A stretch of DNA of 64,000 nt from Methyloligella halotolerans (GTDB lineage Bacteria; Pseudomonadota; Alphaproteobacteria; Rhizobiales; Methyloligellaceae): positions 183,703 to 247,702 of the forward strand of contig NZ_MASI01000005.1 of the NCBI RefSeq assembly GCF_001708935.1. The letters are read 5' to 3'. A program made the translations under genes and the position numbers. Within the stretch, counting starts at the first letter, position 1; every line of letters starts with the position of its first letter. Below, in pieces: positions 17,940-30,267 of this stretch. The notes beneath the pieces are model-generated. The model did no database searches and was not told where the DNA came from. It worked only from the letters and a program-made list of their open reading frames with translations.

Positions 17940-19460
17940 TTGGACACGAATGCAACCAGCGTCAAGTTGGGTATGCCGGACAACCAGAAAGCACCCGCCA
18001 ACACGGCCGGCGAAGACGAACCGGTCGGTGCGGCAGAGAAGGACAACAAGCGGCTTGTGGTCGTCTCGAACAGAGTCGCCAACCTTAATGCAAAGGCTCA
18101 AACGGGCGGCCTCGCCGTCGCCCTCGGCGATGCGCTGAGCGCTTCCCAGGGGCTGTGGTTCGGCTGGAGCGGGGAGACCTCCGTCGATGCCAAGGCCACC
18201 ATGCCGAAGATCGAGACGAAGGGCGATCTCACCGTCGCGACCATCGATCTGACCCCGGAAGAAATGGAAGGCTATTATCTTGGCTACGCGAACCGCTGCC
18301 TGTGGCCGAGCCTCCACTACCGGCTCGATCTCGCCCTCTGCAACGAGGAGCATGCCAACATCTATTTCGAGGTGAACGCCCGCTTTGCCGAGAATCTGAT
18401 GCCCATGCTCGAGCCGGGCGACATGATCTGGGTGCACGATTATCACCTCATCCCGCTGGCGGAGGAGCTCAAGCGCCGCGGATGCACGTCCCGCATCGGC
18501 TTCTTCCTGCACACGCCTTTCCCGTCCCCGGAAATCTTTGCCGCCGTGCCCCACCAGAAGCGGCTCGGCGATGCGCTGATGCGGTTCGACGTGGTCGGCT
18601 TCCAGACCCAGTCCGATCGCGAGAACTTTGCCCGCTACGTCTGCGGCTTCATGAACGGCGAGGAATTGGCCGGCGACCTTCTGACCGCGCAAGGGCAGAC
18701 CACCAACGCCGCCGTGTTCCCCATCGGCATCGATGTCGGCGGCTTCGCCAATCTCGCCAAGCAGGGGGATGGGCTGCCTAGCCTCCTTCCCGAGGCGCCC
18801 GACGGCGATATGAAGACCATCATCGGCGTCGACCGGCTGGACTACACCAAAGGCCTGCCCGAGCGCCTGCGCGCCTTCGAGGCGCTGCTGGAGCAATATC
18901 CCCAGCATCGGCGCCATGTCCGCTTCGTGCAGATCGCACCGCCGACCCGCGAGACCTTGCCCGTCTATCAGGATATCCGCCGCGAGGTTGAGCGGCTGGT
19001 CGGCCAGATCAACGGCCGCTTCGGCGACCTCAACTGGCAGCCGGTGATCTATCTCCACCGGCCCTTCCCGCAGGATGTTCTCGCTCGGCTCTGCCGCGAG
19101 AGCGCGGTGGGCATGATCACGCCGCTGCGCGACGGCATGAACCTTGTCGCCAAGGAATATATCGCCGCCCAGCGCCCCGAGGATCCCGGCGTGCTGGTTC
19201 TGTCCCGCTTCGCCGGCGCAGCCGAGCAGCTCCGCGAGGCACTGCTCATCAACCCCCATGACGTCAACGAGATGGCGAGCACGTTGGATCGGGCTCTCAC
19301 CATGCCCCGCCAGGAGCGCTGGGCACGCTACAACCGCCTACGTCAGCGGGTGGAGACCTACGACGTCACCAACTGGCGCGACAGCTTCATGCAGACTTTC
19401 GCCAGCTCCGACGACGATCCCGTCAACGTCTTCGCCAAAAACAAGCTGGGCGCCGCCTAG
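17940..19460 (+). CDS. otsA: trehalose-6-phosphate synthase
   Basis: A GT20 enzyme of about 506 residues that joins glucose from UDP-glucose to glucose 6-phosphate. It carries LVVVSNRV with an unusual N-terminal extension of about 40 residues, GLWFGWSGE, WVHDYHLIPL, the VDRLDYTKGLPERL block, and near the end GMNLVAKEYIAAQ. I chose the TTG at 17940 because GGTGGGGGTGA lies just upstream; the open frame reaches 17811 through sequence that covers the promoter, and an ATG at 17973 is an alternative. First gene of the trehalose/glycogen run; glgE follows after 69 bases. Confidence 0.94.
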   Translation: MDTNATSVKLGMPDNQKAPANTAGEDEPVGAAEKDNKRLVVVSNRVANLNAKAQTGGLAVALGDALSASQGLWFGWSGETSVDAKATMPKIETKGDLTVATIDLTPEEMEGYYLGYANRCLWPSLHYRLDLALCNEEHANIYFEVNARFAENLMPMLEPGDMIWVHDYHLIPLAEELKRRGCTSRIGFFLHTPFPSPEIFAAVPHQKRLGDALMRFDVVGFQTQSDRENFARYVCGFMNGEELAGDLLTAQGQTTNAAVFPIGIDVGGFANLAKQGDGLPSLLPEAPDGDMKTIIGVDRLDYTKGLPERLRAFEALLEQYPQHRRHVRFVQIAPPTRETLPVYQDIRREVERLVGQINGRFGDLNWQPVIYLHRPFPQDVLARLCRESAVGMITPLRDGMNLVAKEYIAAQRPEDPGVLVLSRFAGAAEQLREALLINPHDVNEMASTLDRALTMPRQERWARYNRLRQRVETYDVTNWRDSFMQTFASSDDDPVNVFAKNKLGAA

Positions 19461-19529
19461 TTGCCCAACGGACGACCGAGAGTCCTCGCAGACTGATAAG
19501 TCTGTGCCTGAATCCATGCGCCTGACCGA

Positions 19530-22500
19530 ATGCCAGCGCCCAATCTGATGTCTGCGCCGAAAGCTATGTCCGCAAATACCGCCGCGCCGCGTATCTACGC
19601 GCTGCCGGGCCCCATGGTCGCGTCCATCGCGCGCCAGCCTGAAGCAGCATCGTCTCATCTCAAACGAGCCGCCGAGATGGGTTTCGACTGGATTCTGCTC
19701 GGCCCTCTGACCGATCCCAAGAAAGACCGCGTCGCCGTCGAGGCCCTGGCCGGGGAAGCGAAAGCCAAGGGGCTCAAGATGATGCTCCGCCTGGCCCCCG
19801 ACAGCACCGGAGACATGGCCGCTTGGAAAAAAACGGGCGCCGATGGCGTCGTGCTGTCCTCCGCCCGGACCCTTTCCGCCAAGGACTGGATCGCCAAGCT
19901 CTCGAAGCTCGACACTAGCGATCCGGATCTCCTCGTCGTCGCCGACAGCTTGGGGCGCACTCCGAAAGAACAGCGTGCCATCGCCGAATGCGGCATCGGA
20001 TGGCTGCTGAACAGCTATGCGTGGTGGGATCTGCGCGAAGGCTGGTTCATCGACCAACAGCGCCAAATCGCGCCTCTCGCCCGCACCATCGCGACGCCCG
20101 AACCCTGGCCCGGTCCCCGGCTCATTCACCGGCTGATGCATCTCGATCCGGCAAGCATCGCCGAGATCTACGCCACTCAATACCGAATGGCGGCTACCGT
20201 CTCCTCGGGCATTCTGTGCCCCTTCGGTTTCGAGTTCGCAGCCACGGCCCCGCTCGACGACAAGGGCTACGGGCCTGCGGAGTGGGAGAAGGCGCGCGCC
20301 GCAGCGCGGTTCGATCTCGGCGACACGATTGGCGAGATCAATCGCCTGAAGGCCAAGACACCAGCCCTTCAGACCGATAGCCAATTGGAGCGTGCCTCGG
20401 CGCCTGACGCTGCGGTCGTGGCGCTCTCCAAATCCGCCTTCACCAAGGACGGCAGCCAGACCGTGGTGGCCCTCGCCAATATGAGTTCGGTGCAGGCGCC
20501 GCTCCCGCCCCATGCGGAGCTTGCCCGCGCGGCTCGGGCCAACGCGGACTTCAAGCTCATCGCACCGAAGGCTTCGAAAGGGCTGTTCGGCAGCCTGCCG
20601 CCTTACGATGGCGCTCTGCTCCTGGCCGAGACCAAGACCGGGAAGGCGGCTCCTCCAAAGGCATCGAAATTCGATCAGCGCCTCCAGGATCTGGCGAGCA
20701 ACCGCGTGATCATCGAAGGCGTCACGCCGGAGGTCGATGGCGGTCGCTTCCCTATCAAGCGGGTCCTCGGCGACACGCTCCACATCGAAGCCGACATCTT
20801 CATGGACGGCCACGATGTGATCGATGCCTGCCTCTGCTATCGCCATATTGACGACGATGCCTGGCGCGAGACCCCCATGCGCTCCCTCGTCAACGACCGC
20901 TGGGAGGCCGAGGTCACCCTCGATCGCATCGGCCGCTATTTTTATTACGTCCAGGCTTGGAAGGACGCCTATCGGAGCTGGCGCACCGGCGTGATGAAGA
21001 AGCTGGAGGCCGAGCAGAAGGTCGCCGTCGACCTCGCCGTCGGCCTGCGTCTCATCGGCCGCTATATGGATTCCGCGACCAACGAGACGCGCGAAGCCAT
21101 GCGGCAGCTGCTCACCGAGATGGAGACCCTCGGCGATAAGCAAATCCTCGCCGAACGCATGGTGAGCGAAGAGACCATGGCGCTGATGGACAGGGCTGTG
21201 CACCGCGAGAACCTCTCCCGCCATCCGATGGACTATCAGGTTTATGTGGACCGGCCCGTGGCTGCCAATGCCGCCTGGTATGAGCTGATGCCCCGGTCTC
21301 AATCCGGCGACGCGAAGCGCCACGGCACCTTCGCCGACGTCATCGATCGGCTTGGCTACGTTCGCGATCTCGGCTTCGATGTCCTCTACTTTCCGCCGAT
21401 CCATCCGATCGCGCGAAGAACCGCAAGGGCAAGAACAACAGCCTCGAAGCCAAGCCCGGCGATCCCGGAAGCCCCTATGCCATCGGCTCGCCGGAAGGCG
21501 GACACGACGCGCTGCATCCGGAGCTCGGCAGCTTTGAGGATTTCGAGCGGCTCATACAGGCGGCACGCGCCTACGACCTGGAGATCGCCATCGACTTCGC
21601 CATCCAGTGCTCCCCGGACCATCCCTGGATCAAGCAGCACCCCGAATGGTTCGACTGGCGCCCTGACGGCACGATTCAATACGCGGAGAACCCGCCCAAG
21701 CGATACGAGGATATCGTCCCGCCCCACTTCTACGGCCAGGCCCTGCCCGGCCTCTGGCTCGAGTTGCGCGACGTCGTCCTGTTCTGGGCGAAGAAGGGCG
21801 TGCGCATCTTCCGGGTCGACAATCCGCATACGAAGCCGGTGCCGTTCTGGGAGTGGATGATCCAGGAGGTGCAGGATGTCTATCCCGACTGCGTCTTCCT
21901 GGCCGAGGCCTTCACCCGGCCGAAGATGATGAAGCGCCTCGCCAAGGTCGGCTTCACCCAGTCCTATTCCTACTTCACCTGGCGCGAGACCAAGCACGAT
22001 CTCATCGAGTATCTGACCGAGCTGACCACCGAGGAATGCCGCGAATACATGCGGCCGAACTTTTTCGCCAACACGCCGGACATCAACCCGGTCTATCTGC
22101 AGGAGAATGGCCGTGCCGGCCATCAGGTGCGCCTGGCTCTAGCCGCCACATTGAGCCCGCTTTACGGCCTTTATAACGGCTACGAGATTTGCGAAGCCAC
22201 ACCCATGCCCGGCAAGGAAGAGTATCTCAATTCCGAGAAATACGAGCTGCGGGCCTGGGACTTCGACGCGCCGGACAATATCAAGGACGATATCCGCCTC
22301 ATCAATCGGATCCGTCGGGACAACCCCGCCCTGTGGCAGTTTACCGACCTGACATTCCTCAACGCGTGGAACGACAATATTCTCTGCTTCTACAAATGCA
22401 GCGCTGCGAAGGACAATCTTGTGGTGGTCGCCGTCAACCTCGACGCGAAGGAGCCGCAAGGCGCATCCTTCGAGATTCCTTTATGGGAGTTCGGCCTGCC

Positions 22501-22645
22501 CGACGACGCGGCCATCGAAGCCGTCGATCTGGTCCATGACAGCCGCCAGACCTTCAACGGCAAGACCCAATCCCTCTGGCTCGACCCCGCCGACCGCCCC
22601 TACGCTATCTGGCGCCTGATCCCGCCCGGCAGCGCGCGAAATTGA
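19530..22645 (+). CDS. glgE: alpha-1,4-glucan:maltose-1-phosphate maltosyltransferase, frameshifted near 21413
   Basis: The gene would encode about 1038 residues. Residues 1-375 form an extra N-terminal domain that looks like a degenerate TIM-barrel glycosidase. The GlgE core follows: [20 protein letters not shown], then [21 protein letters not shown], the nucleophile Asp in [11 protein letters not shown], and the acid/base Glu in [10 protein letters not shown]. After FPPIHPIA the frame changes: one base is missing near 21411-21415, and conserved coding resumes in the next frame through to 22645. GlgE transfers maltose from maltose 1-phosphate to linear glucan, the step after TreS and maltokinase. 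treS/mak follows 31 bases downstream, completing the pathway. Confidence 0.9.
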
Positions 22646-22676
22646 ACAATCTTCTTTCGGAAGCATTGGCTACCCC

Positions 22677-25600
22677 ATGATCAATCGCGACGATCCGCTC
22701 TGGTACAAGGACGCCATCATCTATGAGTTGCACGTCAAAGCCTTCTTTGACTCCAACGATGATGGCATCGGCGATTTCGCCGGCCTGATCAAAAAGCTCG
22801 ACTACATCGCCGATCTCGGCGTCACCGCGCTCTGGCTGCTGCCGTTCTACCCGTCGCCCTTGCGCGACGACGGCTACGACATCGCCGAGTACACCGCCAT
22901 CAACCCGACCTACGGGCAGATGCGCGACTTCCGCCAGTTCGTCGCGGCGGCCCACGCCCGGGGCCTGCGCGTCATCACCGAGCTGGTGGTGAACCACACC
23001 TCCGACCAGCATCCCTGGTTCAAGCGGGCCCGCGAGGCCAAGCCCGGCTCCAAGGCGCGCGACTATTACGTCTGGAGCGACACGGACCAGAAATATCAGG
23101 ATACCCGGATCATCTTCCTCGACACCGAGGTCTCGAACTGGACCTGGGATCCGGTCGCCCAGTCCTATTTCTGGCATCGCTTCTACTCTCACCAGCCCGA
23201 CCTGAACTACGACAACCCGCGCGTCATGGTCGAAGTGCTGAAGGTGATGCGCTACTGGCTCGACATGGGGGTGGACGGCCTGCGTCTCGACGCCGTGCCC
23301 TATCTCATCGAGCGCGACGGCACCAACAACGAGAATCTGCCGGAGACCCACGAGCTGCTGAAGCGCTTCCGGGCCGATCTCGACGAGCACTACAATGACA
23401 GGATGTTGCTGGCCGAGGCCAATCAATGGCCGGAGGACACGCGTCCTTATTTCGGCGACGGCGACGAATGCCACATGGCGTTCCATTTCCCGCTGATGCC
23501 GCGCATCTACATGGGTCTGGCTCGCGAGGATCGCTATCCGATCACCGACATCATCAACCAGACGCCGAACATCCCGGACAATTGCCAGTGGGCGATCTTC
23601 CTGCGCAACCACGATGAGCTAACGCTGGAGATGGTCACAGATACCGAGCGCGACTATCTATGGCAGACCTACGCCACCGATCAGCGCGCCCGGCTCAATC
23701 TCGGCATCCGCCGCCGCCTCGCACCGCTTCTCGACAACGACCGCCGAAAGATCGAGCTCCTGAACGGCCTGCTGCTTTCCATGCCCGGAACGCCGGTGAT
23801 CTACTACGGCGACGAACTCGGCATGGGCGACAACTTCTTCCTCGGCGACCGCGACGGCGTCCGCACGCCCATGCAGTGGTCGGCGGACCGCAACGGCGGT
23901 TTCTCCCGCGCCGATCCTCAGCGCCTGTTCCTGCCGCCGATTCAAGATCCGATCTACGGCTTCGAGTCCGTGAATGTGGAAGCGCAGGAGAAGGATCCCC
24001 ATTCCCTGCTGAACTGGACCAAGCGCATGATCGCGGTCCGCAAGTCCCACACGGCATTCGGCCAGGGCAGCCTCACCTTCCTCTATCCGCGCAACCGCAA
24101 GGTGCTCGCGTACCTGCGCGAGTTCGACGGCGAGACGATCCTCTGCGTGTTCAACCTGTCCCGCTCCGCCCAGGCCGTCGAGCTGGACCTGTCCGACAAG
24201 AAGACCCTCATTCCAGTCGAGCTGACCGGCCGCTCCATCTTCCCGGCGATCGGTACCCTGCCCTATCTGCTGACCATGCCGGCCTACGGCTTCTACTGGT
24301 TTTCGCTCATGGAGCCGGCTGCGCTCGCCCTCGAGGAGCAGCCCGTCCAGCAGCCTCTGCCGGAGCTCGACACCCTCGTGCTGGGCCGCGGCTGGAATCT
24401 GGTGGAAAGCCAGTGGAGCGAGACCCGCGGCCGCGACCGCTTCATGCAGTCCTACCTGCCGGCCTACGTCTACAATCAGCGTTGGTTCGGCGACAAGGAC
24501 AGCCGGATCGTCCACGCCGATCCCATCGTGCTCGGCGAGCTTCCCCGCGAAGGCCAGGAGAGCTTCCTTCTCTTGGCGCTCGATCTGGAGCTGTCCGACA
24601 ACCAGCCTCAGCGCTATTTCCTGCCCCTCTCCCTGGAATGGGGCGAGGACAAGCTCCACAACGACAATCCGAGCCTTCCTTACGTGCTCTCCAAGGCGCG
24701 CCGCGGTCCCCGCGCTGGCGTCATCCAGGAGGCGGCGGTCACCAGCGACTTCCCGCGCATCCTGCTGGATGCCATGCGCGACGAGAGCTCCTTCGACACC
24801 GAGCGCGGCAAGATCCGCTTGGAAGGCAGCCGCTGGCTGAGCGAATTGGAACTCGATCCAGAAGAGCCCATCCGCCGCATGTCCGGCGAGCAGAGCAACA
24901 CCTGCATGGTCGTCGGCCGCCAGGTCATGTTGAAGGTCTATCGCCATCTCCGCTCCGGTGTTCAGCCTGAGCTGGAGATGAGCCGCTATCTTTCGAAAGC
25001 CGACTTCCCCAACGCGCCCGCCCTGCTCGGCTGCATGGAACATGTCGACGAGGACGGCAACGAGACAGCCCTTGCCGCAGCGTTCGCCAACATCCCGAAC
25101 CAGGGCGATGGCTGGACGGTCGTGGTCGATTCCCTCGATCGCGAGCTGGAGGATGCGACCTTCGCCGGTGAGAACCGTCCCGACGAGACGGGCGGCGTGC
25201 CTTACTCGCTCAAGCTCATCGAGACCGTCGGCCGCCGCACCGCGGAGCTGCATCGCACCCTCGCGGCCAACACGGAGGATCCCGCCTTCGCGCCCGAGCC
25301 GGTGACCGAGGAGGATCTTTCCCAGTGGGTCGATCGGATCCACACCCGCGCACATCACGTGTTCGAGCTTCTCACGCGGGTCGAGCACACGCTGGAGGAG
25401 CATTCCCGCGGCCCGGTGGATCAGCTCATCGGCATGCGCGAGGAGTTCATGGAGAAGCTGGCGAGGCTTATGCCGCGCGGCTCGCGCAGTCAGAAGATCC
25501 GGCTCCACGGCGACTACCATCTCGGCCAGGTCCTCGTTGCGAAAGACGACATCTTCATCGTCGATTTCGAAGGCGAGCCGGCCAAGAACCTCGAAGAACG

Positions 25601-25979
25601 CCGGATGAAAGCGCCGCCCGCGCGCGACATCGCCAGCATGCTGCGGTCGTTCGACTATGCCGCCAACATGGCCATCGACCGCCAGTGGCAGACCGGCGTC
25701 GCCCAGCTCGGCGAGATCGAAAGCCGGGCCCGCGCCTGGCGCGATGCCGCAAGCCGCACCTTCCTCGAGGCCTACACGAGCGTGCTCGTCGAGGCGGGCG
25801 ATAGCGAGATGGACAACTCCGCCCAGGAGCTGCTGACTTTCTTCCTGGCCGATAAATTGCTTTACGAGATTACCTACGAGGCGTTGAACCGGCCCGCTTG
25901 GCTCTGGGTGCCGGCAAAGGCTGCCCTCGAGCTTGTCGAGGGGAACGGTGCGCCAGCCCCGAAGGAGGATTTGGATTGA
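22677..25979 (+). CDS. treS: trehalose synthase / maltokinase fusion
   Basis: A 1100-residue bifunctional protein. Residues 1-545 are a GH13 trehalose synthase: [15 protein letters not shown], nucleophile Asp in [10 protein letters not shown], Glu in [11 protein letters not shown], and Asp in [12 protein letters not shown]. Residues from about 570 on are a maltokinase, with [11 protein letters not shown] at its start and the kinase-like [12 protein letters not shown] and IVDFEGEP motifs. TreS interconverts maltose and trehalose; the kinase makes maltose 1-phosphate for GlgE. Fusion of the two is common in proteobacteria. The stop overlaps the TTG start of glgB (TTGA). Confidence 0.95.
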   Translation: MINRDDPLWYKDAIIYELHVKAFFDSNDDGIGDFAGLIKKLDYIADLGVTALWLLPFYPSPLRDDGYDIAEYTAINPTYGQMRDFRQFVAAAHARGLRVITELVVNHTSDQHPWFKRAREAKPGSKARDYYVWSDTDQKYQDTRIIFLDTEVSNWTWDPVAQSYFWHRFYSHQPDLNYDNPRVMVEVLKVMRYWLDMGVDGLRLDAVPYLIERDGTNNENLPETHELLKRFRADLDEHYNDRMLLAEANQWPEDTRPYFGDGDECHMAFHFPLMPRIYMGLAREDRYPITDIINQTPNIPDNCQWAIFLRNHDELTLEMVTDTERDYLWQTYATDQRARLNLGIRRRLAPLLDNDRRKIELLNGLLLSMPGTPVIYYGDELGMGDNFFLGDRDGVRTPMQWSADRNGGFSRADPQRLFLPPIQDPIYGFESVNVEAQEKDPHSLLNWTKRMIAVRKSHTAFGQGSLTFLYPRNRKVLAYLREFDGETILCVFNLSRSAQAVELDLSDKKTLIPVELTGRSIFPAIGTLPYLLTMPAYGFYWFSLMEPAALALEEQPVQQPLPELDTLVLGRGWNLVESQWSETRGRDRFMQSYLPAYVYNQRWFGDKDSRIVHADPIVLGELPREGQESFLLLALDLELSDNQPQRYFLPLSLEWGEDKLHNDNPSLPYVLSKARRGPRAGVIQEAAVTSDFPRILLDAMRDESSFDTERGKIRLEGSRWLSELELDPEEPIRRMSGEQSNTCMVVGRQVMLKVYRHLRSGVQPELEMSRYLSKADFPNAPALLGCMEHVDEDGNETALAAAFANIPNQGDGWTVVVDSLDRELEDATFAGENRPDETGGVPYSLKLIETVGRRTAELHRTLAANTEDPAFAPEPVTEEDLSQWVDRIHTRAHHVFELLTRVEHTLEEHSRGPVDQLIGMREEFMEKLARLMPRGSRSQKIRLHGDYHLGQVLVAKDDIFIVDFEGEPAKNLEERRMKAPPARDIASMLRSFDYAANMAIDRQWQTGVAQLGEIESRARAWRDAASRTFLEAYTSVLVEAGDSEMDNSAQELLTFFLADKLLYEITYEALNRPAWLWVPAKAALELVEGNGAPAPKEDLD

Positions 25980-28183
25980 GCATTGTAAACCGCACAGCCA
26001 ACCTTTCCGCCGTGCCGGAGACCGACACGATCGAAGCCATCGTCCGTGGCACCCATGGCGATCCCTTCGCCGTGCTGGGGCTGCATGGCGGCGACGGGAA
26101 GCCGCTATCTTTGGGCGTGTTCGCACCCGAAGCCGATACGGTCGAGATCCTCGCCCCCACCGGATCCAAGCTGGGAAAGCTGGATAAGGTCCACCAATCG
26201 GGCTTCTTCCTCGGCGAGTTTCCCTCAGAGCGCCGCAAGCCCTACCGGCTTCGCATGACCAGGGGCGAGCATAGCTGGGAGGTCGAGGACCCCTATCGCT
26301 TCCCGCCGGTCATCTCCGACATGGATCTCGAACTGATCGCCAACGGCGATCATCTCAAGCTCTATGAGGTGATGGGGGCGCAGCCTTTAACCGTCGAAGG
26401 CGTGCAGGGCGTGAACTTCTCCGTCTGGGCGCCGAGTGCCCAGCGCGTCAGCGTCATCGGCCCATTCAACGGCTGGGACGGTCGCCGCCACCCGATGCGT
26501 CTGCGCCACCGGGCGGGGGTCTGGGAGATCTTCATCCCGCACTTGCAGAAGGGCGAACTCTACAAGTTCGAGATCATCGGGCCCCACGGAAACATGCAGC
26601 CCGAGAAGGCCGACCCCCTGGCCTTCCAGCAGGAGCATCCGCCAGCGACGGCCTCCATCGTCCATGGCCCGTCCGGACGGCTCGGCCACGCTAAGGGCTG
26701 GCCGGAGCAGCGCGCCGCCATCAATGCCCACGACGCGCCGATCTCCATCTACGAGATGCATCTCGGCTCCTGGATGCGCGGACCCGACAACCAGTTCCTC
26801 AACTACGACGAGATCGCCGACCGGCTGATCCCCTATGTCCAGGATATGGGCTTCACCCATATCGAGCTCATGCCGGTCTCGGAGTTTCCGTTCGACGGCT
26901 CCTGGGGCTACCAGCCCATCGGCCTCTATGCGCCCACCTCCCGCTTCGGCACGCCGGAGCAGTTCACCCGCTTCGTCCGCCGGCTTCACGAGGCTGGCAT
27001 CGGGGTGATCGTCGACTGGGTTGCTGCCCACTTCCCGTCCGACGTGCACGGCCTGGCCCGCTTCGACGGGACGGCGCTTTACGAGCACGAGGACCCGCGC
27101 CGCGGCTTCCACTACGACTGGAACACCCTGATCTACAATTTCGGGCGCAAGGAGGTGATGAACTTCCTGATCGCGAACGCCCTCTATTGGCTGGATCATT
27201 TCGACATCGACGGCCTGCGCGCCGACGCCGTCGCCTCGATGCTCTATCTCGATTACAGCCGTGACGAATGGCTGCCCAACGAGCATGGCGGCAACGAGAA
27301 CCTCGAGGCGATCCACTTCCTGAAGCGCCTCAACGAGATCGTCTACAACGCCTTCCCAGGTATCGCGACCATCGCCGAAGAGTCGACCGCGTGGCCCGGC
27401 GTTTCCCGGCCGACCTATGAGGGCGGTCTCGGCTTCGGCTACAAGTGGAATATGGGCTGGATGCACGACACGCTGAACTACATCAGCGAAGATCCGATCC
27501 ATCGCCGCTATCACCACGACAAGATGACGTTCGGCCTGGTCTACGGCTTCTCGGAGAACTTCATTCTTCCGCTGAGCCACGACGAAGTGGTCCACGGCAA
27601 AGGCTCGATGATCGGCAAGATGCCGGGCGACCACTGGCAGCGCTTCGCAAATCTTCGCGCCTATTACGGCTTCATGTGGGGACACCCCGGCAAGAAGCTC
27701 CTGTTCATGGGTGGCGAGTTCGCCCAGGAACGCGAGTGGAACCATGACCACGCTCTTGACTGGCATCATCTGGAAGACCGTTATCACCGCGGCGTGCAGA
27801 GCCTGATCCGCGATCTGAACACGGTTTATCGGGGGTCTCCGTCCCTCTACGAGAAGGACACCGACCCGGCCGGTTTCGAGTGGGTCAACTCCACCGACAG
27901 CGCCAACAGCGTCATCTCGTTCCTTCGCCGCACCGAAGGGAAACCGCCTATGCTGGTGGTCTGCAACTTCACGCCCGTCGTGCGGAACGATTATCGCGTC
28001 TGGGTGCCGAAACCGGGAACCTGGCTGGAGCGTATTAATACCGATGCCACGGAATACGGCGGAAGCGGCGTCGGGAATGCCGGCGCCGTGCAAGCCGAAG
28101 CTATCCCCTGCGACGGCCACCCCTACTCCGTGAGCCTCACCCTGCCGCCGCTTGCCACGCTCTTCCTCGAGCTTCAGGAGTAA
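25976..28183 (+). CDS. glgB: 1,4-alpha-glucan branching enzyme
   Basis: A GH13 protein of 735 residues with an N-terminal carbohydrate-binding domain pair: [14 protein letters not shown] at the start, then [17 protein letters not shown]. The catalytic barrel carries [11 protein letters not shown] (nucleophile), [11 protein letters not shown] (acid/base) and [12 protein letters not shown]. It makes alpha-1,6 branches in glycogen. I chose the TTG at 25976, with GGAGG upstream, overlapping the treS stop by four bases. The open frame reaches further upstream only through treS sequence. glgX follows after eight bases. Confidence 0.95.
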   Translation: MSIVNRTANLSAVPETDTIEAIVRGTHGDPFAVLGLHGGDGKPLSLGVFAPEADTVEILAPTGSKLGKLDKVHQSGFFLGEFPSERRKPYRLRMTRGEHSWEVEDPYRFPPVISDMDLELIANGDHLKLYEVMGAQPLTVEGVQGVNFSVWAPSAQRVSVIGPFNGWDGRRHPMRLRHRAGVWEIFIPHLQKGELYKFEIIGPHGNMQPEKADPLAFQQEHPPATASIVHGPSGRLGHAKGWPEQRAAINAHDAPISIYEMHLGSWMRGPDNQFLNYDEIADRLIPYVQDMGFTHIELMPVSEFPFDGSWGYQPIGLYAPTSRFGTPEQFTRFVRRLHEAGIGVIVDWVAAHFPSDVHGLARFDGTALYEHEDPRRGFHYDWNTLIYNFGRKEVMNFLIANALYWLDHFDIDGLRADAVASMLYLDYSRDEWLPNEHGGNENLEAIHFLKRLNEIVYNAFPGIATIAEESTAWPGVSRPTYEGGLGFGYKWNMGWMHDTLNYISEDPIHRRYHHDKMTFGLVYGFSENFILPLSHDEVVHGKGSMIGKMPGDHWQRFANLRAYYGFMWGHPGKKLLFMGGEFAQEREWNHDHALDWHHLEDRYHRGVQSLIRDLNTVYRGSPSLYEKDTDPAGFEWVNSTDSANSVISFLRRTEGKPPMLVVCNFTPVVRNDYRVWVPKPGTWLERINTDATEYGGSGVGNAGAVQAEAIPCDGHPYSVSLTLPPLATLFLELQE

Positions 28184-28191
28184 CCACGCGA

Positions 28192-30267
28192 ATGGACCTT
28201 AAGATGGGGCCTGGTTCGCCTTGGCCGCTGGGAGCGACCTGGGATGGAGAAGGAGTCAACTTCGCCATCTTCTCCCGGAATGCCACGCGTATCGAGTTGT
28301 GCCTTTTCGACACCGCGGACGGTGCGGAATCTGCCCGCTTCGCCCTTCCCGAATTCACCGATGAGGTCTGGCACGGACGGATCGACGGGATCGGTCCGGG
28401 GCAGCTCTACGGCTATCGCGTGCACGGCCCCTACGACCCGCGGGCCGGCCACCGGTTCAATCCCCATAAGCTGCTCCTCGACCCCTATGCCCGCCTCTAT
28501 GCCGGGGAGCTGAAATGGGACGATGCCCTGTTTGGGTACAAGATCGGCTCAAAGCGCGCCGGCGACTTGGCCATGGATGAGCGCGACAGCGCGCCCTATC
28601 TGCCGAAATGCATGGTTCTGGCCGAGGAGCCGAAACCTTCCGTACCGCGCCCCAATACGCCTTGGGAAGAAACGGTCGTCTATGAGGCTCACGTAAAGGG
28701 GCTTACCGCGACCCACCCGGATGTGCCGGAGCATCTTCGCGGCAAGTTCCTTGGCATCGCCCAGCCCGCGATCATCGAGCATCTGAAATCGCTCGGCGTC
28801 ACGGCGCTGGAGCTGCTGCCTGTCCAGGCCTTCGTCAACGATCGGCATCTGATCGACCAGGATCTGAGCAATTACTGGGGCTACAACAGCATCGGCTTCT
28901 TTGCTCCTGCCGACCGCTATCTCACCGAGGGCGGCGGCATGGAGGAGTTCCGCCAGATGGTGGATGCGCTCCACGAGGCGGGCATCGAGGTGATCCTCGA
29001 CGTGGTCTACAATCACACCGCCGAGGGCAATGGGCTTGGCCCCACCCTCTCCTTCCGGGGCGTAGACAACCTCTCCTACTACCGGCTCGCAAACGAGCCG
29101 CGGCACTATTACGACACCACCGGCTGCGGCAACACCCTCGACATGTCCCACCCCAAGGTGCTCCGCCTTGTGATGGACTCCTTGCGCTACTGGGTGGAGC
29201 AAGGTGCCGACGGCTTCCGCTTCGATCTCGCCTCGTCCCTTGCCCGTGACGGTGTCGGCTTCGATCCGTCGTCATCTTTCCTCGACGCCATCGGCCAGGA
29301 TCCGGTCCTCAGTCGCGTGAAGCTGATCGCGGAGCCTTGGGATCTCGGCGAGGACGGCTATCAGGTTGGTGGCTTTCCCCCCGGCTGGGCGGAGTGGAAC
29401 GACCGCTATCGCGACGATCTACGCGATTACTGGCGCGGCGAGATGGGAAGCCTTCCAGGCCTCGGCCATCGCGTCCTGGGCTCCGCCGATCTCTATGACA
29501 GGCACGGTCGCCGCCCATGGACGAGCGTCAACTTCGTCACCGCCCACGACGGCTTCACCCTCAATGACGTGTACGCCTACAATGAGAAGCACAACGAGGC
29601 GAATAAGGAAGACAATCGCGACGGCCACGACGACAACCGTAGCTGGAACTGCGGCGTCGAAGGCGAGACAGACGATCCGGATATCCTGGAGACCCGCGAA
29701 CGGCTCAAGCGCGCCCAGCTCGCCAGCCTCCTCTTTGCCCAGGGCACCCCGATGCTCCAGATGGGCGACGAGCTCGGCCGCAGCCAGGGCGGCAATAACA
29801 ACGCCTTCTGTCAGGACACCGAGATCTCCTGGATGCGATGGACCGATCGGCCCGATCGAGATTGGAAGCTGCTCGACTTCGCCCGCGGCCTCACGGCGCT
29901 CCGCCGCGAGCATCCGGTCCTCCGATGCCGCCGCTTCCTCCATGGCGAGCCGGTCGCACCCTCTATCGCCAACGTCACCTGGTTTAAGCCCGACGGCGAG
30001 GAGAAGCGTCCCGAGCATTGGGAGGATCCGGTCGCCAAATGCGTCGGCCTCTGCCTCGCGGAGAGTGACACGCTGCTTCTGCTGATCTTCAACAGCGACG
30101 GCGAGCCGATCGACTTCACGCTCCCGTCATTCGCCGGGCAGAAGTTCGAATGGCGAACCCTGTGCGACACAGCCACGGGTGAGATTCGGCCCGACCGGGC
30201 GCTCGTGACCGACACGATCTCGGTCCCGGCTCGCAGCCTGCTCCTATTGGAGAGAGCTCCGAAATGA
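28192..30267 (+). CDS. glgX: glycogen debranching enzyme
   Basis: A 691-residue GH13 isoamylase-type enzyme. It begins with a CBM48 domain (GSPWPLGATWDGEGVNFAIFS), then the barrel with VYEAHVKGLT, DVVYNHTAEGN, the nucleophile in GFRFDLASSL, Glu in LIAEPWDLGEDGY, and VTAHDGFTLND. It hydrolyses alpha-1,6 linkages of limit dextrins. In organisms with TreYZ, the GlgX (TreX) debranching enzyme supplies linear maltodextrins for TreY. A ribosome site (AGGAG) lies eight bases before the ATG. The end overlaps treZ by four bases. Confidence 0.95.
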   Translation: MDLKMGPGSPWPLGATWDGEGVNFAIFSRNATRIELCLFDTADGAESARFALPEFTDEVWHGRIDGIGPGQLYGYRVHGPYDPRAGHRFNPHKLLLDPYARLYAGELKWDDALFGYKIGSKRAGDLAMDERDSAPYLPKCMVLAEEPKPSVPRPNTPWEETVVYEAHVKGLTATHPDVPEHLRGKFLGIAQPAIIEHLKSLGVTALELLPVQAFVNDRHLIDQDLSNYWGYNSIGFFAPADRYLTEGGGMEEFRQMVDALHEAGIEVILDVVYNHTAEGNGLGPTLSFRGVDNLSYYRLANEPRHYYDTTGCGNTLDMSHPKVLRLVMDSLRYWVEQGADGFRFDLASSLARDGVGFDPSSSFLDAIGQDPVLSRVKLIAEPWDLGEDGYQVGGFPPGWAEWNDRYRDDLRDYWRGEMGSLPGLGHRVLGSADLYDRHGRRPWTSVNFVTAHDGFTLNDVYAYNEKHNEANKEDNRDGHDDNRSWNCGVEGETDDPDILETRERLKRAQLASLLFAQGTPMLQMGDELGRSQGGNNNAFCQDTEISWMRWTDRPDRDWKLLDFARGLTALRREHPVLRCRRFLHGEPVAPSIANVTWFKPDGEEKRPEHWEDPVAKCVGLCLAESDTLLLLIFNSDGEPIDFTLPSFAGQKFEWRTLCDTATGEIRPDRALVTDTISVPARSLLLLERAPK

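Noticed and set aside
19338..21404. 688-codon minus-strand open frame
   Set aside because: Antisense to otsA and glgE, which are supported by catalytic motifs; the antisense protein has none.
23658..26126. 822-codon minus-strand open frame
   Set aside because: Antisense to treS/mak and the glgB start; composition is that of a GC-rich shadow.
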